Positions 45,855-54,420 of a DNA stretch of 64,000 nt are shown piece after piece. Under the pieces are notes generated by a model. The model saw only the letters and a list, made by a program, of their open reading frames with translations. It did not search any database and had not been told where the DNA came from. This stretch comes from Palsa-504 sp963808615 (GTDB lineage Bacteria > Actinomycetota > Actinomycetes > Streptosporangiales > Streptosporangiaceae). Numbering within the stretch: the stretch's first letter is position 1; each line of letters starts with the position of its first letter. Where the stretch lies: contig CAWEGV010000005.1 in NCBI GenBank assembly GCA_963808615.1, forward strand, positions 496,001-560,000, in the 5' to 3' direction. Made by a program: the position numbers and the translations under genes.

Positions 45855-47168
45855 ATGTCACGGGGTGGGCTCGTCCGCCGGTTCCCGGTGCTGGCGATCC
45901 GAGACTTCCGGCTCCTGCTCGCCGACCGGCTGATCGCACCGGCCTCCGTCGGGTTCTCCATGGTGGGCGTCTCGTTCGCGGTGCTCAGGTCCACGAACTC
46001 AGCTACCGACCTGTCCTACGTGCTCGCGGCCCAGATCGCGCCCTCACTGATATTCGCGCTCGTCGGCGGCGTCGCGGCTGACCGCTTCCCGCCACAGCGG
46101 GTCATCGTGGCGGCCAACCTGCTCATGGCGGTGGGCGAGGGTGCCTTCGGCGTGCTGGTCCTGACCGGCCACCCGCCGCTATGGGCGATGATCGGGCTGG
46201 AGGCGCTGACCGGGACCGGGATCGCGGTGTTTTATCCCGCCTCCCAGGCCCTGCTCCCCCGCATCGTCCCCCGCGGCATGCTGCAGGACGCGAGCGCGAT
46301 CAGCCGGCTGAGCATGAATACCGGCCAGATGGCCGGCGCGGCCGCGGCCGGCCTGCTGGTCGCGGCGGCGGGCCCGGGCTGGGCGCTCGTGCTCTGCGGC
46401 GTCGGCATGGTGTCAACGGTGCCGTTGCTGTTGTCCATCCGGGCCACACCGGTCCTGCGGTCCGGCCAGGGACATGACAGGCACGGCACCGCGAAACCAG
46501 CCCCGAGTATGCTCGCCGACCTGCGAGAGGGCTGGTCGGAGTTCCGCTCGCACACCTGGCTGTGGGTCATCGTGGCCCAGTTCGGCGTGGTGATGATGGC
46601 CTGGTACGGGGCGTTCGCGGTACTCGGCCCGGTCGTGGCGCGTGAGCATCTCGGCGGTCCGGCCGCCTGGGGGGCGATCACCGCGGCCGATTCGTTCGGC
46701 CTGATCGCCGGCGGTCTGCTGGCCCTTCGGTTCACGCCTCGCCGGCCCATGCTTTTCGTGGTGCTCACCGGTGCCGCGATCGCGGTATCTCCGCTCTCGC
46801 TGGCGATGGTGCTGCCGCTGCCGGCCGTGTGCCTCGCGTCGTTCGGCCTGGGTGTGTTCATCGAGATGATGATGGTGCAGTGGACGGTGGCGCTGGCCCG
46901 GAATATCCCGCCAGACAAGCTGGCCCGGGTCTCCTCCTATGACGTCCTCGGCACGGTCATGGCCATGCCGGTCGGCGCGCTGATCGCCGGACCGCTCGGC
47001 ACCATGATCGGCATCTCCTCGGCGCAGTACGCGGCCGCAGCCGCGATCATCATCGCTTCCGCACTGGCTCTCATCCCCCGGGACATCCGGACCATGACAA
47101 GCGCCGATGCCACGGTACCCCCGGCGGCGGAGGGCGCGGAAGCCGAACTGGAAGCCGTGGCCGGCTGA
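45855..47168 (+). CDS. MFS transporter (MFS_3/EntS-type exporter)
   Basis: This 437-residue membrane protein of about 12 helices has FRLLLADRLIAPASVGFSMVGVSFAVL at the N-terminus, VGGVAADRFPPQRVIVAANLL (motif A), and AVFYPASQALLPRIVPRGMLQDASAI. It is in the group of enterobactin-type and macrolide exporters. ATG 45855 follows GGAAGG; longer upstream frames overlap DUF4262 and lack similarity. The substrate is unknown; macrolide efflux would fit the erm gene 3 kb away but is only a guess. Confidence 0.85.
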   Translation: MSRGGLVRRFPVLAIRDFRLLLADRLIAPASVGFSMVGVSFAVLRSTNSATDLSYVLAAQIAPSLIFALVGGVAADRFPPQRVIVAANLLMAVGEGAFGVLVLTGHPPLWAMIGLEALTGTGIAVFYPASQALLPRIVPRGMLQDASAISRLSMNTGQMAGAAAAGLLVAAAGPGWALVLCGVGMVSTVPLLLSIRATPVLRSGQGHDRHGTAKPAPSMLADLREGWSEFRSHTWLWVIVAQFGVVMMAWYGAFAVLGPVVAREHLGGPAAWGAITAADSFGLIAGGLLALRFTPRRPMLFVVLTGAAIAVSPLSLAMVLPLPAVCLASFGLGVFIEMMMVQWTVALARNIPPDKLARVSSYDVLGTVMAMPVGALIAGPLGTMIGISSAQYAAAAAIIIASALALIPRDIRTMTSADATVPPAAEGAEAELEAVAG

Positions 47169-47199
47169 TCCGGCGTCTATCGGCGCGCCGCGGCCGAGC

Positions 47200-47694
47200 T
47201 CACAGGCACATCAACCTAGCGCCCGGCCGGCCCAGGGCCTCTGGCTCGCCCGGGTCCTGGGTGTCCAGTTCCGCCCACACGGCCTTGCCCGTCGCGGTCT
47301 CACGCACCCCCCAGTTGGCGGCCAGGCCATCCACGAGCACGAGCCCGAAGCCCGACTCATCGAACCTGCCCGGCGTGCGCTGATGCGGCCAGCACGGGTC
47401 AGCGTCCTGAACCTCGATCCGGAGCCAGGTGTCTCCGATTTCCAGGTCCAGCGCTATGGCATGAGTGTGCCGGGCGTGGCGGACGGCGTTGGTGACCAAC
47501 TCAGATACAAGCAGGACAGCGGTGTCCTCCAAGTGCGCCAGCTGCCATCTGGCCAGCACGTCGCGGGTCACTTGACGCGCCAGCCGCACCGACCCGTCAC
47601 CGTTCGGCAGCGTCACTTGCAGGTTCAGCCGGGTTCGCTGTGTCGCGCGAAGGCGTGCGGGTGCACTCCGGGGTCGACTCTGGTCAGCCATCAT
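47200..47694 (-). CDS. RsbW-like ATP-binding protein (anti-sigma regulatory factor)
   Basis: This 164-residue protein has the GHKL ATPase fold used by serine-kinase anti-sigma factors: N-box AVLLVSELVTNAVRHA, G1 RIEVQDADP, G2 FDESGFGLVLVDGLAANWGV. Streptomycetes carry many such genes. No sigma factor or STAS antagonist is adjacent, so the partner is unknown. Four 11-bp iterons at 47800-47839 lie about 110 bp upstream and probably control it. Confidence 0.82.
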   Translation of the reverse strand: MMADQSRPRSAPARLRATQRTRLNLQVTLPNGDGSVRLARQVTRDVLARWQLAHLEDTAVLLVSELVTNAVRHARHTHAIALDLEIGDTWLRIEVQDADPCWPHQRTPGRFDESGFGLVLVDGLAANWGVRETATGKAVWAELDTQDPGEPEALGRPGARLMCL

Positions 47695-47799
47695 TGCTCA
47701 TGCCTCAGCCTCGTTGTGCGCCGGTCGTCCGGCACTACACAGAGGATCGGGCTTGTACCTGAGCAACAACTCAAGGATCCCTGATCGTGTGCTATCAAC

Positions 47800-47839
47800 C
47801 AACTGACTACTAACTGTAGGATAACTGACCATTAACTGA
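47800..47839 (-). promoter_or_regulatory. Four heptamer iterons with exact 11-bp period
   Basis: On the minus strand TCAGTTA, TCAGTTA, ACAGTTA and TCAGTTG are each separated by 4 bp. On the plus strand the copies begin at 47833, 47822, 47811 and 47800. Heptamers with 4-bp spacers are the binding pattern of OmpR-fold activators such as SARPs and PhoP/PhoB. The array faces the RsbW-like gene; a TGATAG a few bases further could be its -10. Confidence 0.75.
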
Positions 47840-47842
47840 ACC

Positions 47843-47884
47843 AGCCGGCACGGCGGAGCCCCCGCAGGATCCGCCGTGCCGGCT
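47843..47884 (-). terminator. Terminator hairpin of the ABC exporter operon
   Basis: AGCCGGCACGGCGGA and its exact complement form a 15-bp stem with a 12-base loop, 7 bp after the permease stop. There is no T run. It insulates the iteron-controlled gene beyond. Confidence 0.8.
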
Positions 47885-47890
47885 GAGGTC

Positions 47891-48745
47891 TCAGACGTTC
47901 TTCTGGTAGGAGCGGAACGTCACCACCGACACAGCCACGCACACCAACGCGAGCGCCAGCAGCCCGCCGCAGCGGACGCCGATCGCGGCCCAGTCAGGCT
48001 GGTCCGAGACCGCCGAGCGCCCGATCTGGACCACCCAGTTGAGCGGATTGCGCGAGGCGATGGCCTGCATCCAGCCCGGCATCAGCTGGGTCTGCATGAA
48101 CGCCGAGGACAGGAATATCAGCGGCAGCATGAAGAACGTGTACACGCCGATGATCGCCTCGCGTGAGCGCAGCAGCATGCCGACCACGTTGGACAGCGCG
48201 CCGAACACCACGCCGACCAGGACCGACGCCGCTACCATCACGGCCGCCCCGGCGACCCCGCCGTAGTAGCGCGCCCCGCCGGCCAGGCCGAGCGCCACGA
48301 TGATCAGCGACTGCACCGTGGTGCTGACCGCCTGCTCCGCCACGGTGGCGTTCATGATCGCGACCCGGCTGGCCGGAGAGACGAGGAACCGGTTCAGCGT
48401 GCCCCGCTCGATCTCCTCGATCATGGTCATGCCCGCCCACATGTTGTTGGCCATGGCGTTCATCGCGATGACGCCGGGCACCAGGTAGTCAAGGTAGCTG
48501 CCGCCGTAGGCGAAGCCCGGGATGTCGATGACCTTGCGGAACAACGCCCCGAACAGGAACAGCCAGATCACCGGCTGCACGACGCTGAACGCCAGTACCC
48601 AGGGCTGGCGGACCAGCGCGTGCAGCTTCCTGCCGGTCAGGTACCAGGTGTGCACCAGCATCGTGCCGAACGGCACGGTGCTGGGAGCCGCGGGATTGAC
48701 CTGCGCCGGGCCCGTCGGCGCGGACTGGAGTTGCACGGCAGTCAT
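47891..48745 (-). CDS. ABC-2 type drug-exporter permease (DrrB-like)
   Basis: This 284-residue permease has six membrane helices, including WVLAFSVVQPVIWLFLFGALF near the N-terminus. The DrrB-type motif MTMIEEIERGTLNRFLVSPASRVAI lies in the middle, and FFMLPLIFLSSAFMQTQLMPGWMQAIASRNPLNWVVQIGR near the end. ATG 48745 shares one base with the ATPase stop (TGATG), so the two are coupled. With the ATPase it should form a daunorubicin-type exporter. Confidence 0.92.
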   Translation of the reverse strand: MTAVQLQSAPTGPAQVNPAAPSTVPFGTMLVHTWYLTGRKLHALVRQPWVLAFSVVQPVIWLFLFGALFRKVIDIPGFAYGGSYLDYLVPGVIAMNAMANNMWAGMTMIEEIERGTLNRFLVSPASRVAIMNATVAEQAVSTTVQSLIIVALGLAGGARYYGGVAGAAVMVAASVLVGVVFGALSNVVGMLLRSREAIIGVYTFFMLPLIFLSSAFMQTQLMPGWMQAIASRNPLNWVVQIGRSAVSDQPDWAAIGVRCGGLLALALVCVAVSVVTFRSYQKNV

Positions 48746-49779
48746 CACTTGCTCGCCTCCATGATTTCCCGCTCGCTGCGGGATCCATCCGATGCCTGCG
48801 CCTCGCTGTAGCTGCGCCCGGTATGCCGCAGGTACACGTCATCCAGCGACGGCCGGGCCACGGCCACCGAGGCGGCGTGGATCCCGGCTCGCTGCAGCGC
48901 CCCGAGGACGACCGGGACCGCGGCCGCGCCGTCGTCGCTGCGGGCCGACACGTTGCGCCCGGCGATGACCACGTCCCGTACCTCCGGCAGGCCGGCCAGC
49001 ACGGTGCGGACCAGGCTCGCGTCGGCGCCGTCCTCGGGAGCGGGCAGTTCCACCTGCACCGCGTCGCCGCGCAGCTGACCCTTGAGCCCGTCGGGCGTTC
49101 CAGAGGCCACCACGCGGCCGCGGTCCACGATCGCGAGCTGGCTGGCCAGCCGGTCCGCTTCCTCCAGGTAGTGCGTGGTCAGCAGGACGGTCATCCCCTC
49201 ACCGCCCGCCAGCCGCGCGATCTCCTGCCACATCGCGGACCTGGACTCCGGGTCCAGGCCGGAGGTCGGTTCGTCCAGGAACAGCACCGCGGGCCGGTGC
49301 ATCAGGCCGAGCGCGACGTCCAGCCGGCGCTGCATGCCGCCGGAATACGTCTTGACCAGCCGACCCGCCGCCTCGGTCAGCCCGAAGTGATCCAGCAGCT
49401 GGCCCGCGCGGGCCCGTACGGAGCTGCCGCGCAGGCCATACAGCCGCCCCTGCAGCACCAGGTTCTCCCGGCCGGTGGCGGTCGGGTCGGCACCGGAACG
49501 CTGGGCGACCACTCCGATGACGTGCCGTACCTGACCCGGCCGGGTGAGCACGTCAATGCCCTCCACACGGGCCGAGCCCCGGTCCGGCCTGGCCAGCGAG
49601 GTGAGGATCTTGATCGTGGTGCTCTTGCCTGCTCCGTTCGGGCCGAGCAGGCCGTAGATCATGCCGCGCGGGACGCTGATGTCCAGCCCGTCCAGGGCCC
49701 GGATGCCGTCCTTCTTGCCGCGGGTGGCATAGGTCTTGACTAGTTGATGTGCCTCGATGGCACAGTCAGCCGAACTCAC
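48745..49779 (-). CDS. ABC drug-exporter ATPase (DrrA-like)
   Basis: This 344-residue ATPase has Walker A GLLGPNGAGKSTTIKIL, signature TYSGGMQRRLDVALGL, Walker B AVLFLDEPTSGLDPESR and H-loop LTTHYLEEAD. The C-terminal DrrA-type domain ends RPSLDDVYLRHTGRSYSE. GTG 49779 is preferred because AGGAG lies about 10 bases before it. It is 160 bp downstream of the PadR gene on the same strand. Confidence 0.93.
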   Translation of the reverse strand: MSSADCAIEAHQLVKTYATRGKKDGIRALDGLDISVPRGMIYGLLGPNGAGKSTTIKILTSLARPDRGSARVEGIDVLTRPGQVRHVIGVVAQRSGADPTATGRENLVLQGRLYGLRGSSVRARAGQLLDHFGLTEAAGRLVKTYSGGMQRRLDVALGLMHRPAVLFLDEPTSGLDPESRSAMWQEIARLAGGEGMTVLLTTHYLEEADRLASQLAIVDRGRVVASGTPDGLKGQLRGDAVQVELPAPEDGADASLVRTVLAGLPEVRDVVIAGRNVSARSDDGAAAVPVVLGALQRAGIHAASVAVARPSLDDVYLRHTGRSYSEAQASDGSRSEREIMEASK

Positions 49780-49939
49780 TTTTCTCTCTCCTACGGTTAC
49801 GGATCGCGACGATCCAGCCCCGCGAGGAGAAACCCGGCTACTCTTGTATTGGGACCTCGGGTTCCGCATGCTCGCGGGATCGGCTTGAGGTTGACGGCCC
49901 CGGCCGATGGTGTTGCCGCACCAGGCCGGGGTCGTTCGC

Positions 49940-50605
49940 TTAGGGACCTGGCGTCATGTCTCCCTCCTGCTCCATGAGCACGCGAATCTCGTCCGGGATC
50001 TCCCCGGTGGCGTGGAAGCGCCGCCAGTCGTCCAGGCCGGGGAACGTACCCTCGGTGAACTCCTGCAGCAGCCCGCGCACCCACTGCTCCTCGGCCCGGC
50101 GCAGGGCCAGGTAAAACTCCGTTTCGATGAGGACGAGCCGGGGTAGCTGAGTCCGCAGCATTCCCAGCTCAGTGCCGAGCTCTCCGTTGGCCTTCTCCAG
50201 CGTGGCCAGCCGCTGCCGCAGCAGGTCGATCAGCTCGTCAGGTGGCAGGACAGCGGCCTCACCGAGGGCCGCCTCGAAGCTGGTGTGCTCCCGCTCCGGC
50301 ACCCTGAGCAGTTCCCGCAGCCAGTCCTTCAGCTCCTCGCTGCCCGCGTCGGTGATCCGGTATGTGGTCCGCTCCGGCTGCCTGCCCTCGCGGGCCACCT
50401 CGACCGCCTCGATGAAGCCATACTTCTCCAGGTTCTGGACCACTGTGTAGAACGATCCCCAGTTGATCTTGATGGCCTGGTCCTTGCCGCGCCCCCGAAG
50501 CATCGACGCCATCTCATACGGGTACATCGGCCGTTCCGTCAGCAGCGTGAGCAGCGAAAGCGCCAGCAGGTTGTTCACCTTGCGCCGCTTGGCCATCCGC
50601 ACCAC
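49940..50605 (-). CDS. PadR-family transcriptional regulator
   Basis: This 221-residue repressor has the PadR winged helix (LLALSLLTLLTERPMYPYEMASMLRGRG, SFYTVVQNLEKYGFIEAVE, RTTYRITDAGSEELKDWL) and a long C-terminal helical dimerisation domain (PadR subfamily 2). It precedes the DrrAB-like exporter. The operator on its own promoter argues for autoregulation, with release when a drug binds, as known for PadR-exporter pairs. Confidence 0.9.
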   Translation of the reverse strand: MVRMAKRRKVNNLLALSLLTLLTERPMYPYEMASMLRGRGKDQAIKINWGSFYTVVQNLEKYGFIEAVEVAREGRQPERTTYRITDAGSEELKDWLRELLRVPEREHTSFEAALGEAAVLPPDELIDLLRQRLATLEKANGELGTELGMLRTQLPRLVLIETEFYLALRRAEEQWVRGLLQEFTEGTFPGLDDWRRFHATGEIPDEIRVLMEQEGDMTPGP

Positions 50606-50645
50606 CTCGTCTCCGAGTCATCGTGCGCGAGGACTCGTTGTTAAT

Positions 50646-50661
50646 TACTCGTAAACGAGTA
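50646..50661. promoter_or_regulatory. PadR operator
   Basis: TACTCGTAAACGAGTA is a perfect inverted repeat (7-bp arms, 2-bp centre). It overlaps the -10 of the padR promoter. ACTCG/CGAGT arms are typical for actinobacterial PadR sites. Confidence 0.8.
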
Positions 50662-50687
50662 TACGTACGCGAGCGCCGATCCGACAA
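50658..50687 (-). promoter_or_regulatory. Promoter of the padR gene
   Basis: On the minus strand TTGTCG (50682-50687), 18-bp spacer, TATACT (50658-50663). The start point would be near 50651, inside the operator, so bound PadR should block transcription. Confidence 0.75.
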
Positions 50688-50747
50688 GCCCCAGGCCGAA
50701 ATCTCTGCCTGTATTCCGAGACGAGGCGGGCGGGCGGTGGGTCCCGG

Positions 50748-51647
50748 CTACTTCCTGCGCAGCAGCGCGGCCCGTTTCTCCAGCGGGAGGATCTCGGAGC
50801 GGAAATCCGGGTAGGCCTCAAGCCAGAGCCGCAGCACTTCCTGCATGTCGGGTACGACCAGGTCGTCCAGGACGGCGATGGCAACCGGGCTCAGTGACCC
50901 GCTCAGCAGCGGCAGCGCCGGATAACGGGCCCGTTCACCGGTGGTGGCGGGTGGCCCGTCCACGAAGAGGAGATCGATCCCCGTCAGGTCCTCCCATGCC
51001 CGCCTCGCGTACCACGAGTAGGTCTGGCCATCAAGGCTGAAGCTCTCCAGCGGGGCGTCGCGTATCTCGGCGAGATCCCGGACGTCATGCCTGGCCAGGA
51101 ACTCGCGGGTCTGGCCGGCGAACACCGGATCGTGCTCAAGCGCGATGATCTGGCCGTCGATCTCGAACCGCTGCATCGCCAGTGCGAGCCACAGCGTGGA
51201 CGCGCCGCTGCCGCATTCCACGACGAGCGATGGCCGTTCGGTGATAACCAGGTCGACCAGCACCATGAGCAGGTCTGGCGACGCGGCCCAGCCCCGGGTG
51301 GCGGGCAGCACGTCGTGGGCTGGCAGCATGGCGTACAGGTTCTGCAACGCTTCCAGCTGGCGGAATGTCTGCTTGATCTCTTTAGGGATGCCGGCTTCGA
51401 CTCGCCGCACGGCGTCGAGCGTGCGCTGGGATTCGCTAGCCAGGTTGCCGATCCGGCTGGCCAGGTCCAGGTTGTGCCTGATGAGCAGGAGCAGGCCGCC
51501 GAGCAGCGGGCCCAGCGTCATCAGTGCCACGGTCGGCACCGCGCCCGCGCCCGTGGCCAGCCCAAGCCCGAGCGCGCCAGCCAGCCAGGCGGTGACCAGC
51601 ACGGCTACCGTTTCGACGCGCGCGAACTGCCGGATCAGCCGGCGCAT
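50748..51647 (-). CDS. Membrane-anchored class I methyltransferase
   Basis: This 299-residue protein has two N-terminal membrane helices (VETVAVLVTAWLAGALGLGLATG; TVALMTLGPLLGGLLLLI), a coiled region, then a Methyltransf_24 domain (LVVECGSGASTLWLALAM; IIALEHDPVFAGQTREFL; GIDLLFVDGPPATTGERARYPALPLL). Similar domains occur in polysaccharide and O-methyl-sugar pathways. The substrate is unknown. Confidence 0.75.
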   Translation of the reverse strand: MRRLIRQFARVETVAVLVTAWLAGALGLGLATGAGAVPTVALMTLGPLLGGLLLLIRHNLDLASRIGNLASESQRTLDAVRRVEAGIPKEIKQTFRQLEALQNLYAMLPAHDVLPATRGWAASPDLLMVLVDLVITERPSLVVECGSGASTLWLALAMQRFEIDGQIIALEHDPVFAGQTREFLARHDVRDLAEIRDAPLESFSLDGQTYSWYARRAWEDLTGIDLLFVDGPPATTGERARYPALPLLSGSLSPVAIAVLDDLVVPDMQEVLRLWLEAYPDFRSEILPLEKRAALLRRK

Positions 51648-51698
51648 GGCGGACTCCTACTGACTGAACTTGTCAAATCCTGGTACGTATGCGTGAAT

Positions 51699-52739
51699 TC
51701 AGCCGAAGAAGATCTCGGCCTCTGCATACCGCTCGACCGGCACCAACTTGGGCTCGCGGAGTACATCAGTCAGCGGCAAGCGGACAATATCTGTGCCGCG
51801 GAGTGCCACCATGACGCCGGTATCACCGTCCTTAACTGCTTCGATGGCGTGCAGCCCGAAACGTGTCGCCAGAACGCGATCGAAGGCGGTGGGAGTTCCG
51901 CCACGCTGGATATGGCCGAGTACGGCGCAACGCGCCTCTTTACCGGTCTGCCTCTCGATTTCATCAGCCAGCATATGCCCGACTCCCGTCAGTCGAGCAT
52001 GACCGAAGGAATCCTGTCGCCAGTCCGACATAGGCCCGGATGCATCAGTTGGGTGCGCGCCTTCTGCGACGACTACGATTGGTGCATACCTGGTCTTAAA
52101 TCGGTGCTCCACATAGGCGCAGACCTCTTTGATGCTGAATGGCTTCTCCGGAATCAAGATCACATTGGCACCGCCTGCCATGCCGGCGTGCAGCGCGATC
52201 CAGCCCGCGTGCCTGCCCATAACCTCGACGATCAGCGCACGATGGTGGCTTTCTGCTGTGGTATGCAATCGATCGATGGCTTCCATAGCGATGTTGACCG
52301 CCGTGTCGAAGCCGAAGGTGTAATCGGTCGCGCTGAGATCGTTGTCGATGGTCTTCGGCACGCCGATGACGCTCACTCCTTCTTGGATTAGCTTTGCGGC
52401 AACCCCAAGAGTATCCTCGCCACCGATGACAATCAGAGTGTCTACACCGAGGCCGGAAAGGTTATCTTTAATGCGTTCCGCACCGCTTCGGACGCCGACT
52501 TCGTCATCTTTGAATGGATTAGTGCGCGACGTGCCTAGAATCGTGCCGCCTCGGGGCAGGATACCGCGGACCGCCTGCGTGTCGAGCGGGATGGTATCAC
52601 CCTGCAACGGGCCTCGCCAGCCATCGCGGAACCCGATGAATTCGAAGCCATATTCTTGTATGCCCTTGCGTACGGCAGCGCGGATAACGGCGTTGAGTCC
52701 GGGACAGTCGCCGCCACCGGTAAGGACTCCTACTCTCAT
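51699..52739 (-). CDS. pfp: 6-phosphofructokinase, probably pyrophosphate-dependent
   Basis: This 346-residue PFK starts MRVGVLTGGGDCPGLNAVIR and has the catalytic PKTIDNDLSATDYTFGFDTA, GRHAGWIALHAG and LGHIQRGGTPTAFDR. At the donor site it reads GGEDT with Asp, and PKTIDND with Lys. That pair marks PPi-PFKs, such as the one from Amycolatopsis methanolica, while ATP enzymes carry Gly at the first position. It would then be reversible. Base composition looks lower in GC and less codon-biased than its neighbours, suggesting transfer. The start is ATG 52739; the 26-residue upstream extension is not conserved. Confidence 0.88.
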   Translation of the reverse strand: MRVGVLTGGGDCPGLNAVIRAAVRKGIQEYGFEFIGFRDGWRGPLQGDTIPLDTQAVRGILPRGGTILGTSRTNPFKDDEVGVRSGAERIKDNLSGLGVDTLIVIGGEDTLGVAAKLIQEGVSVIGVPKTIDNDLSATDYTFGFDTAVNIAMEAIDRLHTTAESHHRALIVEVMGRHAGWIALHAGMAGGANVILIPEKPFSIKEVCAYVEHRFKTRYAPIVVVAEGAHPTDASGPMSDWRQDSFGHARLTGVGHMLADEIERQTGKEARCAVLGHIQRGGTPTAFDRVLATRFGLHAIEAVKDGDTGVMVALRGTDIVRLPLTDVLREPKLVPVERYAEAEIFFG

Positions 52740-53093
52740 CGTCGCAACACTAGTCCTTACATGTGTGGTTGAGCCTACAAGGAACACTACAGCGCAGCTG
52801 ATGGTCAGACGGCCCACTTGCGCAGACGACGCATGCGGGGGCGGCTACGGTCAGGTACCGGGCCGCGGGACCACGCAACTGGACGCCGGAGACCGGACTC
52901 TACCGTAGCAGGGCGGCGAGGGATCAGGCCGCCAAAGGCCCGCCTGTGAAGACCTGCCTGACGGGCCAGGAGATGTGACCGGGCCGGCATGGGGGTGCCG
53001 TTGACTAATGGGAGAGAGTGATTGTCAATAGTCCACAAGGGAGCGGGCTTAGACCGTCCGGTCAGGTTTCCGCCTAGGTGACGACGAACGGTG
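52740..53093. other. Gap between pfp and a membrane-protein gene
   Basis: This divergent gap has no gene with recognisable features. The 60 bp next to pfp are AT-richer and likely hold its promoter, but no clear -35/-10 pair stands out. The rest is GC-rich with only weak inverted repeats. Confidence 0.4.
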
Positions 53094-53720
53094 ATGGTCA
53101 TGGACGAGCAACCGGATATCTTGTCGTCCGGGCCACGGCAGCGCCGCAGCGCCCGGCGGCATGGCCCCGGCCGCGGTGTCTGGATCGCGATCTTCGTGCT
53201 TGTCCTGCTGGGCTGCCTAGCCGTGACCTTGCGCCTCGCGCTGCTTGTGGCGCATCGGGATGACACGATCAACGACCTGCGTGCCGCTTTGCGGGATGCT
53301 GGCCGCCCAGCGCCTGCCGCCGTGGCGCTACCGGCCGTTCCCGCCAGCGCCATGTTCACCCTTCCTGATGCGGGCGGCGGCTCGTTTTCCGTGGTTGCGG
53401 CCGCCGTCCGCCCCGATCCTGGCTCGGCCACGCTTACCTGGCTGTTCATATACGGTCGGCACGCCATACCGGGCGCGCGCTACGGCGTGATCGAGGACAC
53501 GTGCGGAGGCCAGTACGTCGCTGCAAACGACCTGGCGGACGGCACCGCGGACCGGGAGGGCGACCTCACGATCGTGGCGCCCAACCTGGCCGTCAGCCCC
53601 CAGGCGCCTGATGTCTGGGTCCTGTTGTACCGGTGGGGAGACGGCTCGCCGCTTGGCGGTATCCAGGGTCCGCTGACTGGCAGCGGCGCAAAGACTTTCC
53701 GGTCCAGACCGGCGTGCTGA
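53094..53720 (+). CDS. Single-pass membrane protein of unknown function
   Basis: About 208 residues: a basic cytoplasmic N-terminus (RQRRSARRHGPGRG), one membrane helix (VWIAIFVLVLLGCLAVTLRLALLVA), a short coiled stretch (DDTINDLRAALRDAG), then an extracellular beta-rich domain with two Cys (EDTCGGQYV and the last residue). No family was recognised. ATG 53094 or 53100 may be the start. Confidence 0.6.
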   Translation: MVMDEQPDILSSGPRQRRSARRHGPGRGVWIAIFVLVLLGCLAVTLRLALLVAHRDDTINDLRAALRDAGRPAPAAVALPAVPASAMFTLPDAGGGSFSVVAAAVRPDPGSATLTWLFIYGRHAIPGARYGVIEDTCGGQYVAANDLADGTADREGDLTIVAPNLAVSPQAPDVWVLLYRWGDGSPLGGIQGPLTGSGAKTFRSRPAC

Positions 53721-53736
53721 GCATCTAGGCGGCTGA

Positions 53737-54147
53737 GTGACAGATGCGAGCGACGGCAGCCTGCCAGTGCCGCAGCGCCTGGCTCGCTACGCTTCGCTTG
53801 TGAACCCGGCCAGCATCCCCGGCACGCCGCAGGCATGGACCCGCAGGCTGCTGCGCTGCGGTGTGGCCGCAGGACCTGTCTTTGTTGCGGCACTCGCCAG
53901 TGGCTGGCGGTCCTGGCGGGCCGGCCAGCACCGCTTCGGGCTTTACAGCGTCGGCACCGCCGTGACCATGCTCACGACCATGGCGCTGGCCGGTGCGGGC
54001 TTCGGCCAATCGCCCAGGCTCATCAATCTCGGCGGATTGTTCCAGCGCGCCAGCATCATCACCGGCTTTGCCTGGCTCACAGCCCTGCCGGCAGAAGCGC
54101 TCCGGCGAACGCCCACTATCGCAGCACCACGCCACCAGGCAGGCTGA
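53737..54147 (+). pseudogene. DUF998-like membrane protein with internal deletion
   Basis: The 136 residues combine the usual DUF998 beginning (RRLLRCGVAAGPVFVA) directly with its end (FGLYSVGTAVTMLTTMALAGAGFGQSPRLINLGGLFQRASIITGFAWL). The middle four or so helices present in intact members are missing, in frame. Probably a deletion derivative without function. Confidence 0.6.
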
Positions 54148-54420
54148 GCGTTTCCCAGACCACCCGAAATGCGGCTAGAACAGTTAAGCATCGGCGCCGT
54201 TGGCAGTGAAGTCGGCCTGGACCGCCCGATATGGGAATGCGCGGACGACGTTCCGGTTCGTCCACCGTCATGCCTGCCCGGTGTTTATGTGGCTGACCTT
54301 GCCTCCGCGACCCAGATCGCCAGAGGGCGACATTTTCGGGCCGTCGTTGCTGAAACGGTGTCCTTCGTGGATCGTTCGTTATGGTAGCGCGTAAAAGCTG
54401 GGGCACAGGAGGCGGATACC

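Noticed and set aside
54148..54420. Possible c-di-AMP (ydaO) riboswitch before kup
   Set aside because: The conserved ydaO core sequences were not found in this gap.
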